Below the pieces are notes generated by a model, which was not told the DNA's origin, ran no database searches, and was given only the letters and a program-made list of their open reading frames with translations. From SAT2750 sp964476375 (GTDB taxonomy: Bacteria; Planctomycetota; Planctomycetia; Pirellulales; Pirellulaceae), in the NCBI GenBank assembly GCA_964476375.1, contig CAYYZW010000138.1, positions 1-17,831 on the forward strand: a DNA stretch of 17,831 nt, read 5' to 3'. The position numbers were made by a program, and so were the translations under genes. Numbering within the stretch: position 1 is the stretch's first letter; the number at the start of each line of letters is the position of its first letter. Positions 1 through 6,920 of the stretch are shown one piece after another.

Positions 1-83
1 ATCTTCAACATGTGGTGTACCTTCTCTAGCTACACGGGTTAATTTCCGGCACTTCTATAATATAGTTGAATCCAGCTGGCGAT

Positions 84-100
84 TGAAAGCTCGGCTTTCA
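84..100. repeat. Short perfect inverted repeat (hairpin)
   Basis: TGAAAGC and GCTTTCA form a perfect 7-bp stem around a 3-nt loop (TCG). No T-run follows, so a classical intrinsic terminator is not supported. It could mark the end of a gene lying to the left of the window, or be chance. Confidence 0.4.
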
Positions 101-418
101 TTACTGCGATTTACCCCGCAATGGCAAAGCGTGGCATAATAAACCTCGCTTCCAGATCTGCCCTTACCAACCACCGGTAGCCTTGTGAAATCAGACTGCT
201 TGATCATCTCTGGCCTGGCCTCCCTCTGCATGATCGGATGGAGCCAGGATCAGACCACTCAAACACCTCTGCAATTTGACGTGGCCTCTTAAACACCACT
301 CGCCTCACAGGGGTTATTCATACCCTGGAGTCCCAAACACCCCCGGGGGGTCTGGCTCGGTTTTCCAGAACACCGGTTAAAAAGCCCCCCCTGTGCCCCT
401 TTGACAAACCTCAAAAAC

Positions 419-439
419 TGGGCACACCTTGGGCACACC
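419..439. repeat. 11-bp tandem direct repeat
   Basis: TGGGCACACC occurs at 419-428 and again at 430-439, separated by a single T, giving two adjacent copies on an 11-bp period. It lies about 50 bp upstream of the tRNA. The function is unknown. A protein-binding site on one helical face or slippage are the simplest explanations. Confidence 0.6.
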
Positions 440-489
440 AACTGGCGTTTCAATGGTAATCTGGTTGTAGCCGGTTAGGTTTTACCCGG

Positions 490-573
<84 letters not shown>

Positions 574-611
574 CTTTGAAATATCGATCTCCCTGACCAA
601 GGACCAATAAA

Positions 612-1961
612 ATGAAAAGAACCCTCCTGCTCATCGCGGGCCTGCTCCCGGTGCTCGCTCCCACCGCCCGGGCCGACATCACGTTACCGAACGTACTGGC
701 CAGCCAGATGGTCCTGCAGCGCGATGTACCACTGAACATCTGGGGAACCGCCGATGCGGGTGAAGCCGTCAGCGTGACCCTCGGAAAGCAGACGGTCAAA
801 ACCGCCGCCAACGACCAGGGCGCCTGGCAGGTCCGGATCAAGGCCCAGAAGGCGGATGGCAAGCCCCGCACGATCACCGTCACGGGCAACAACACGATTG
901 TCCTGGAGGATGTGCTGGTCGGTGAGGTCTGGATCGGTTCCGGCCAGTCCAACATGGAATGGCAGCTGACAAGCACCATGGGTGCCCAGGAGGCCATCGC
1001 GGCCGCGGGCAACGAAAAGATTCGCCTGTTCCACGTCCCCAAGGTCCAGGCCGGCGCCCCGGCCACCGACATCAACGCCCAGTGGAAGACCTGTACACCC
1101 CAGAACATCCCTGCCTTCTCGGCCGTGCTCTATTACTTCGGCCGGCACCTGCAGCAGGAACTGGACATGCCGATCGGCCTGATCAACAGCTCCTGGGGTG
1201 GATCCCCGATCGAACCATGGACGATCGCAGGTGGAAAATCAGGCGGAATGTACAACGCCATGATCGCCCCGCTGACCCGTTTTGCCGTACAGGGGTCGAT
1301 CTGGTACCAGGGAGAGACCAACGTGCTGCAGAAAAACGGCCTGGCATATACCGGCAAGATGAAGGACCTGATCAGCGGCTGGCGAACTGCCTTCGGCGAC
1401 GAGGGACACGCTTTTTACTTCGTCCAGATTGCACCCTGGCAGGGAAGCTACGAGGCCGGCCAGCTGCCAGCACTCTGGGAAGCCCAGGCCGAGAGCCTCA
1501 AGATCCCCGGCACCGGCATGGTGGTGACCACCGACCTGGTCGACAACATCCGGGACATCCACCCCCGTAACAAGCTGGACGTGGGAGAGCGACTGGCGCT
1601 CTGGGCCCTGACCAAGTCTTACGGCAAGAAAGGCATTATCTACTCCGGCCCCCTCTACGAATCGATGAAGGTCGAGGGGAACACCGTCCGGCTGAGCTTT
1701 GCCCATACGGGAAGTGGCCTGAAATCCCGTGACGACAAACCACTGAACGAATTCCAGATTGCTGGAGCCGATGGGAATTTCGTCGCCGCCAAGGCGACGA
1801 TCGATGGAGATACCGTCCTCGTCCACTCCAGTGACATCGCTGCCCCCGAGCAGGTGCGATTTGGATGGCATGCCACCACGAATCCCAACCTGGTCAACTC
1901 TGCCGGACTCCCCGCCTCGCCCTTCCAGACCAAGGACTGGCGAGGAGGAACCGGCAAGTAG
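612..1961 (+). CDS. Exported sialate O-acetylesterase-like SGNH hydrolase
   Basis: Predicted exported carbohydrate esterase of 449 residues, similar to the SASA/sialate O-acetylesterase family, which removes O-acetyl groups from sialic acids or other acetylated sugars. Residues 1-21 form a signal peptide (MKRTLLLIAGLL...ARA), pointing to the periplasm or outside. The N-terminal part to about residue 100 reads as a beta-sandwich. The catalytic core has the SGNH block GQSNMEW at 111-117 with nucleophile Ser113, the SSWGGSPIEPW block near 195, the WYQGE block at 231-235 and the RDIHP block with Asp315 and His317. ATG 612 is supported by AAGGA at 599-603, 8 nt upstream. The aldolase gene follows after 38 bp and is probably cotranscribed. 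Many planctomycetal members of this family act on plant or algal polysaccharide, so sialic acid as substrate is inference only. Confidence 0.9.
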   Translation: MKRTLLLIAGLLPVLAPTARADITLPNVLASQMVLQRDVPLNIWGTADAGEAVSVTLGKQTVKTAANDQGAWQVRIKAQKADGKPRTITVTGNNTIVLEDVLVGEVWIGSGQSNMEWQLTSTMGAQEAIAAAGNEKIRLFHVPKVQAGAPATDINAQWKTCTPQNIPAFSAVLYYFGRHLQQELDMPIGLINSSWGGSPIEPWTIAGGKSGGMYNAMIAPLTRFAVQGSIWYQGETNVLQKNGLAYTGKMKDLISGWRTAFGDEGHAFYFVQIAPWQGSYEAGQLPALWEAQAESLKIPGTGMVVTTDLVDNIRDIHPRNKLDVGERLALWALTKSYGKKGIIYSGPLYESMKVEGNTVRLSFAHTGSGLKSRDDKPLNEFQIAGADGNFVAAKATIDGDTVLVHSSDIAAPEQVRFGWHATTNPNLVNSAGLPASPFQTKDWRGGTGK

Positions 1962-1999
1962 AGAGCAGCTTTTCCAGTCCCCCTGAAAAGAAGAGAACA

Positions 2000-2950
2000 A
2001 TGGACGCAAGCATTTTTCGCGGCTGTGTACCGGCAATCATGACCCCCTGCCAGGCAGATGGCGCTCCCAACCACCCTGCCCTGGTCAGTAAGGCCCAGCA
2101 GCTGATCGCCGCCGGCATGCACGCGGTGGTCTACTGTGGCTCGATGGGGGACTGGCCACTGCTCACCGACGAGCAGCGACAGAAGGGGGTTGGCACGCTT
2201 GTCGAGGCCGGCGTCCCGGTGATCGTGGGAACCGGTGCCCAGAACCCGGCCCGCGCGGCAGCCCATGCTGCCCACGCGCAGCAGGTCGGGGCCGGGGGCC
2301 TGATGGTCATCCCGCGCGTCCTCTCGCGAGGGACCTCCGATGCCGCCCAGCGTGACCATTTCGCCGGCGTCCTCTCCGCTGCACCGGATCTGCCGGCAGT
2401 GATCTACAACAGTCCCTACTACGGCTTTGAAACCAGGGCCGACCTGTTCTTTGATCTTCGCAGCGAGTTTCCCAACCTGGTCGGTTTCAAGGAATTCGGG
2501 GGAGCCGAATCCCTCAGTTATGCCGCCGAACATATCACCCACGCCGATGACGACGTGCTGCTGATGGTCGGCGTGGACACGCAGGTCGTTCACGGGTTTG
2601 TCCACTGCGGCGCGGTGGGGGCGATCACCGGCATCGGCAACTGCCTCCCCGAACCGGTCCTCAAGCTGCTCGAGCTTTCTTCCCTGGCTGCCAGCGGGGA
2701 TGTGGAAGCCCGCCGGCTGGCCCAGCAGCTCGACGAGTCCCTGATCGTGCTCTCCACGTTCGACGAGGGGCCCGACCTGGTACTCTACTACAAGTACCTG
2801 CTGGTGCTGCTGGGGGAGAGTGACTACGAGCATCACTTCAACGAGACCGATCGGCTCAGCTCCAGCCAGCAGCAGTTTGCCACGGCGCAACTGAAACTCT
2901 TCCAGGACTGGTGGCAGGACTGGCCGGGCAAATCCTACACGGCAGGCTAG
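2000..2950 (+). CDS. DHDPS/N-acetylneuraminate lyase family class I aldolase
   Basis: Cytosolic (beta/alpha)8-barrel of 316 residues in the DapA/NanA family, whose members form a Schiff base between a lysine and pyruvate or a related oxo-acid. The Schiff-base lysine is Lys164 in LVGFKEFGG, and the catalytic tyrosine is Tyr136 in VIYNSPYYG. These match NanA Tyr137/Lys165 and DapA Tyr133/Lys161. The substrate-carboxylate loop reads GSMGD at 47-51, where NanA has GSTGE and DapA GTTGE. No signal peptide is present. Start ATG 2000 was chosen because earlier starts only extend back into the esterase gene. The esterase upstream makes a sialate lyase attractive, but the altered loop leaves other family reactions open, for example pyrroline-hydroxy-carboxylate deaminase. 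The stop codon overlaps that of the convergent gene. Confidence 0.9.
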   Translation: MDASIFRGCVPAIMTPCQADGAPNHPALVSKAQQLIAAGMHAVVYCGSMGDWPLLTDEQRQKGVGTLVEAGVPVIVGTGAQNPARAAAHAAHAQQVGAGGLMVIPRVLSRGTSDAAQRDHFAGVLSAAPDLPAVIYNSPYYGFETRADLFFDLRSEFPNLVGFKEFGGAESLSYAAEHITHADDDVLLMVGVDTQVVHGFVHCGAVGAITGIGNCLPEPVLKLLELSSLAASGDVEARRLAQQLDESLIVLSTFDEGPDLVLYYKYLLVLLGESDYEHHFNETDRLSSSQQQFATAQLKLFQDWWQDWPGKSYTAG

Positions 2951-4347
2951 CCCCCGATGAGCTTGCGATTGAAACTGCCCTCGTTGATCGTGGGCCTCTC
3001 CAGCCGTCCCTTGTGATCGTAGGACAGTTTCATATTGTCCAGGCCCAGCAGCCAGAGAATCGAGGCATGGATGTCCCTGACATGCATCCTGTCCTCGACC
3101 GCGTAAAGGCCCAGCTCGTCGGTAGCACCGATCGCCTGGCCACCCTTGACGCCGCCGCCCGCCATCCAGATCGAGAAACCGGTCGGGTTATGATCCCGGC
3201 CGTCCCCTTTTTCGCTCATCGGTGTACGTCCGAATTCACCGCCCCAGATAACCAGCGTCTCATCCAGCAGCCCTCGCTGCTTGAGATCCTTGAGCAAACC
3301 GGCAACCGGCTTGTCCATCGACTTGCAGAGACCCGAGTGTTTGGCTTCAATCCCCACGTGCGAATCCCACTTGCTCCCCGTGCCACTGTAAAGCTGGACA
3401 AAGCGGACTCCCCGCTCGACCAGCCGTCGGGCCAGCAGGCAATTCCGCCCAAAGGTGGCGGTCTCTTCCTGCTCTATTCCATAAAGCTCCCTGGTCGCCT
3501 CTGTCTCTCCGGCCAGGTCCACTGCCTCGGGAGCCTCGGCCTGCATGCGAAAGGCCAGCTCGTAACTGCGAATCCGCGCTTCCAGTTCACTCTGCTGGGA
3601 GTTCGTCTCGGCATAGTCACGGTTGAATCGCTGTAGCAGGCCAAGCTTTTTCTTTTGCTGCTGCTCACTGTAGCCGGCCGGAGAATTCAGGTTGGCGATC
3701 GGCTCCGGGCTGTTGCCGTTCATCCGCACCGCCTGGTGCGAGGCCGGCATGAAACCGCTGCCCCAGTTACGTGAGCCATTGACCGGCCGCCCGCTGCTGT
3801 CACACATGACCACGAAGGCGGGCAGGTCCTGGTTGGCTGAACCGAGCCCGTAATGGATCCAGCTCCCCAGCGACGGCCGCCCGGCAACATTGATACAGGT
3901 ATTCATCTGGCAGACGCCACCGGAGTGGTTGATCCCGTTGGTCCAGCAGGAGCGGATCACCGCGATATCATCCATGCACTCGCCGATATGGGGAATCCAC
4001 TCCGAGGCCCACATCCCGCTCTCCCCATGCTGGGTCCAGGTCCGCGGCGCGACCAGCAGTGGCGATCCCTTCTCCCCCATGGCCGTGATCGGTTCCTTGA
4101 AACTTGCCGGAAGAGGCGTGCCGGCCAGCTTGTTGAGCAGTGGCTTGGGGGCGACCAGGTCCAGGTGGCTCGGCCCCCCTTCCATGAACGCCCAGATCAC
4201 GCTCTTGGCCCGCGGCCGGTGATGAGGAGCCGCCAGGAGCTTTTCTTCCCCACCCAGCATCCAGCCCAGCGCCACGCTCCCCAGCCCCAGTCCGCCCTGG
4301 GTGAGTATCTGTCGTCTCGAGAGATCCTGGTTCATTTCAGCAGTCAT
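2947..4347 (-). CDS. DUF1501 family Tat-exported protein
   Basis: Member of the DUF1501 family (466 residues), distantly related in fold to the alkaline phosphatase/sulfatase superfamily. The molecular function is unknown. A twin-arginine signal is visible as SRRQIL (Arg11-Arg12) followed by a glycine-rich hydrophobic stretch, so export of a folded protein is likely. Superfamily-like signatures are GGPSHLDL near residue 60, WGGEFGRTP near 367 and a DHNP motif near 385. It is the last gene of a minus-strand block, 26 bp after the DUF1553 gene; DUF1501 and DUF1553 genes commonly occur as a pair in planctomycetes. The start is uncertain: GTG 4356, ATG 4347 and ATG 4335 are all in frame and none has a clear ribosome site. 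Confidence 0.93.
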   Translation of the reverse strand: MTAEMNQDLSRRQILTQGGLGLGSVALGWMLGGEEKLLAAPHHRPRAKSVIWAFMEGGPSHLDLVAPKPLLNKLAGTPLPASFKEPITAMGEKGSPLLVAPRTWTQHGESGMWASEWIPHIGECMDDIAVIRSCWTNGINHSGGVCQMNTCINVAGRPSLGSWIHYGLGSANQDLPAFVVMCDSSGRPVNGSRNWGSGFMPASHQAVRMNGNSPEPIANLNSPAGYSEQQQKKKLGLLQRFNRDYAETNSQQSELEARIRSYELAFRMQAEAPEAVDLAGETEATRELYGIEQEETATFGRNCLLARRLVERGVRFVQLYSGTGSKWDSHVGIEAKHSGLCKSMDKPVAGLLKDLKQRGLLDETLVIWGGEFGRTPMSEKGDGRDHNPTGFSIWMAGGGVKGGQAIGATDELGLYAVEDRMHVRDIHASILWLLGLDNMKLSYDHKGRLERPTINEGSFNRKLIGG

Positions 4348-4373
4348 GGTTGTCACAAGCGGATCTGGCCGCC

Positions 4374-6848
4374 CTAGTCCAGGTAAAGGAATTCATTCGC
4401 ATTGAACAGTATGTGGCACAGGTCGATCAACTCCTGCCGCTCGATCGCCGATGGCTGCTGGTCGGCAGTGACTCCCAGGAACATCAAGGACCTGGCCGCT
4501 TCCGATTCGGTCGGCCCGCGGCCCCAGGCCAGTCTGATAGCATGATCGACCAGCCCGGCAGCATCTGTCAACTTCATCGCCACCAGCCGGTCGGCCATTT
4601 TTTCTGCCCGTCCAAGGGCATACGTGCCATTGATCAACAGCAGGGACTGGGTCGGGGTGGTCGTTGTGTTCCGCACGGCAATGCTCTTGAGCCCCCCCGC
4701 CGCATCGAAGGCATGCAGGAAAGTTTCCGTCGTGTTGCGAAAAACCTTGACGTAGAGGGACCGACGCGGGGCGCTTGCCTCCACACCGGGGCCTCCCAGC
4801 GTCCGATCCAGCTCGCCACTGACCGACAGCATGGCATCACGGATCTGCTCGGCTCGCAGGCGGTGCACGCGTGCCCGCCAGAGCAGCACCTCATCCGGAT
4901 CCTTCTGCTGGTAAAGTTCTGCCTCCGGATGGTGAGCCGACTGCCGCCAGGTCGCCGACATCACGATCCGCTTGTGCAGCTTCTTGATACTCCAGCCATC
5001 CTCCACAAAGGTCACCGCCAGCCAGTCGAGCAGTCCGGGGTGCGTCGGCAACTGCCCCATCTTTCCAAAGTTATTGGGCGTGGGAACAATCCCCAGCCCA
5101 AAATGCTGCTGCCAGATGCGGTTGACCAGGACCCGCGTGGTCAGCGGGTTGTCAGGCCGGCCAATCCATTCTGCCAGGGCCGTCCGTCGCCCCGAGGAAT
5201 CCTCTTTTCCGGCAGGCCGGCTGATCACCAGATCGCGGTCCCGCCGGCCACGTGACTCGTTCGAGAAAACCGAGAGGAAACCTGGCTCGATCGATTTCTC
5301 GTCCGGGTCATCAGGAATCACCGTGGGAGCGGCCCTGCCGGGAAAATCGGTGACCGTCATCAGCTCTGGCAGGGGTTCCGGCTTGAGATGATCAAAGGCG
5401 GTGAGTTCCTTGAGCAGGGCCTCGTGTTTTTCCTTGTCTTCCTTGGTGATATTCTTCAGCGGTCCGCCTGCTTCCTCGATGAACTGCCGCGAGACAAGGT
5501 AGGCCATCTGGTGTTCCCAGGAGCTCCGCTCGCTGACCGGCTTGTGAAAGCACGCCTGGACGTCGAGCGGGAACTTGTCGACCGTCGACTTCCACTTCCG
5601 TTCGTTGTATGGATCGAGCAGGACATCGATACGGGCCTGGATCTCGCTCGTCGCCTGCTGCCAGGCTGACAGCTTCTCGTGGTACTGCTGCTTTTCGGCG
5701 TCGGTCGCCGCAGGCAGGTCATCCCGCCAGATGATCGGTTCAAAGAAAGCCCTCAGCCTGAAGTAATCCTGCTGCGGCACGGGATCGAACTTGTGGTCGT
5801 GGCAGCGGGCACAGGCCATGCTCATCCCCAGGAAGACATCCCCGGCGACATCGGTCATCTCGTTCATGATGTCATTCCAGTGGCCCACGGCATCCCGCTG
5901 GTTGTACTCGTAGAGCCCCAGCCTCAAGAAACCGGCAGCGTCCAGGTGCTGCGGGTCATCCCCTTCGATCTCGTCCCCGGCCAGTTGCTGGCGGACAAAC
6001 TGCGGGTAGGGCTTGTCCTCGTTAAATGCCCGTACCACGTAATCACGGTAGCGCCAGATCGTGGGCCGGTAAGCATCCTGGTTCCAGCCGTCCGAATCGC
6101 TATAGCGGACCAGGTCCAGCCAGTAGCGTGCCCAGTGCTCCCCGTAACGTGGGTCATCAAGCAGCCGGTCGACCAGCTTCTCCCAGGCATCCGGAGCGTC
6201 CTGCTGGACAAAGTTATCCACCTCACCTGGTGTGGGCGGAAGGCCCACCAGGTCAAAATAGAGTCTCCGGACAAGCGTGGATCGATCCGCACGGGGTGCC
6301 GGTTGCATCTGGTTATCCCGCAGCCGCCGAAGAACAAACCTGTCAATTTCATTTCGGGACCAGTCATTGTGACGGACCTTTGGGGGGCGTGGCTTGGAAA
6401 GCGGCACAAAAGCCCACCAGCGGCGATCCGCTGCGCTGATACCACCCTCGGACTCGCGAATCGACTGGGATGCCCGGGGCCAGGCAACCCCGGCGGCGAT
6501 CCAGTTTTCCAGCTGCCCTATCGCTTGCTCCGTCAACTGGCCAGTGGGAGGCATCTCCAGGCTCTCGTACCGGACGGCCTCCAGCAGCAGGCTCTCGGCA
6601 GGCTTGCCGGCGACAACGGCCGGGCCAGTTTCTCCGCCCTTGAGGATCGCCTCACGGGAATCGAGCCTCAGCCCCCCCTCCTGTTTTTTCGCACCATGAC
6701 ACTTCAGGCAGTGCCTGACCAGCAGCGGGCGAACCTGCTGTTCAAACTGCTCAGCCGCCGGATCCTGCGCTGCGCCGGCCCCAGGGACCGCCAGCAGGAG
6801 GCCGGCCGCAAGCAGGCAGGTCACTTTTCTGTGAAAAAATAGAATCAT
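4374..6848 (-). CDS. Planctomycetal cytochrome with PSCyt1, DUF1549 and DUF1553 domains
   Basis: Exported planctomycete-specific protein of 824 residues. Residues 1-27 are a signal peptide. PSCyt1 follows, with heme motif CLKCH at 47-51 and the typical EMPP further on. DUF1549 (PSCyt2) runs from about 160 to 375 and includes NEIDRFVLRRL, the DPRYGEHWARYWLDL region and a second CxxCH at 346-350 within CARCHDHKFDP. DUF1553 (PSD1) runs from about 553 to the end, with RVLVNRIWQQHFG and the conserved TTTTPTQSLLLING region. Two c-type heme sites imply electron transfer in the periplasm or paryphoplasm; substrate and partner are unknown. It is shorter than many relatives, and I see no LamG-type insert. 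ATG 6848 gives the expected signal peptide. DUF1501 follows after a 26-bp gap. Confidence 0.95.
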   Translation of the reverse strand: MILFFHRKVTCLLAAGLLLAVPGAGAAQDPAAEQFEQQVRPLLVRHCLKCHGAKKQEGGLRLDSREAILKGGETGPAVVAGKPAESLLLEAVRYESLEMPPTGQLTEQAIGQLENWIAAGVAWPRASQSIRESEGGISAADRRWWAFVPLSKPRPPKVRHNDWSRNEIDRFVLRRLRDNQMQPAPRADRSTLVRRLYFDLVGLPPTPGEVDNFVQQDAPDAWEKLVDRLLDDPRYGEHWARYWLDLVRYSDSDGWNQDAYRPTIWRYRDYVVRAFNEDKPYPQFVRQQLAGDEIEGDDPQHLDAAGFLRLGLYEYNQRDAVGHWNDIMNEMTDVAGDVFLGMSMACARCHDHKFDPVPQQDYFRLRAFFEPIIWRDDLPAATDAEKQQYHEKLSAWQQATSEIQARIDVLLDPYNERKWKSTVDKFPLDVQACFHKPVSERSSWEHQMAYLVSRQFIEEAGGPLKNITKEDKEKHEALLKELTAFDHLKPEPLPELMTVTDFPGRAAPTVIPDDPDEKSIEPGFLSVFSNESRGRRDRDLVISRPAGKEDSSGRRTALAEWIGRPDNPLTTRVLVNRIWQQHFGLGIVPTPNNFGKMGQLPTHPGLLDWLAVTFVEDGWSIKKLHKRIVMSATWRQSAHHPEAELYQQKDPDEVLLWRARVHRLRAEQIRDAMLSVSGELDRTLGGPGVEASAPRRSLYVKVFRNTTETFLHAFDAAGGLKSIAVRNTTTTPTQSLLLINGTYALGRAEKMADRLVAMKLTDAAGLVDHAIRLAWGRGPTESEAARSLMFLGVTADQQPSAIERQELIDLCHILFNANEFLYLD

Positions 6849-6920
6849 GAGATGAAAACCAGATAGTGAGCGATAACCATGCCCATTTTACTATGGATCC
6901 AGCCACGCACCAAAGCCTCG

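Larger units (their letters stand above)
1..489. other. Intergenic region upstream of tRNA-Leu, no convincing gene
   Basis: No confident gene was found here. Frame 2 is open from the window edge to a TAA near 139, but its 45 residues resemble nothing I know, so it may be the tail of an upstream gene or chance. A GTG-started frame at 185-292 encodes 35 residues beginning MKSDCLIISGLASLCMIGW, which is signal-peptide-like; it has only a weak ribosome site (GGTAG at 176-180). A promoter-like CATAAT lies at 135-140. The stretch also holds a short hairpin (84-100), a GC palindrome (340-349) and an 11-bp tandem repeat (419-439). The promoter of the tRNA must lie here, but I could not identify a good -35/-10 pair. 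Confidence 0.6.

Noticed and set aside
401..429. TTGACA at 401-406 as the -35 of a tRNA promoter
   Set aside because: No acceptable -10 appears 16-18 bp downstream; the bases there are ACACCT.
1865..1999. Earlier start for the aldolase gene
   Set aside because: The extension lies inside the esterase coding region in another frame, and family alignment begins at MDASIFRG (2000).
1655..2890. 411-codon minus-strand frame across the esterase and aldolase genes
   Set aside because: It spans two real genes and their gap in antisense and has no recognisable motif; it reflects GC bias only.
2911..3636. 241-codon plus-strand frame opposite DUF1501
   Set aside because: It is antisense to the conserved, Tat-signalled DUF1501 protein, and its composition is not protein-like.
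5679..6842. 387-codon plus-strand open frame opposite the DUF1553 gene
   Set aside because: It mirrors a conserved gene in a high-GC region where antisense stops are rare; the translation has no domain or signal and is rich in chance residues.
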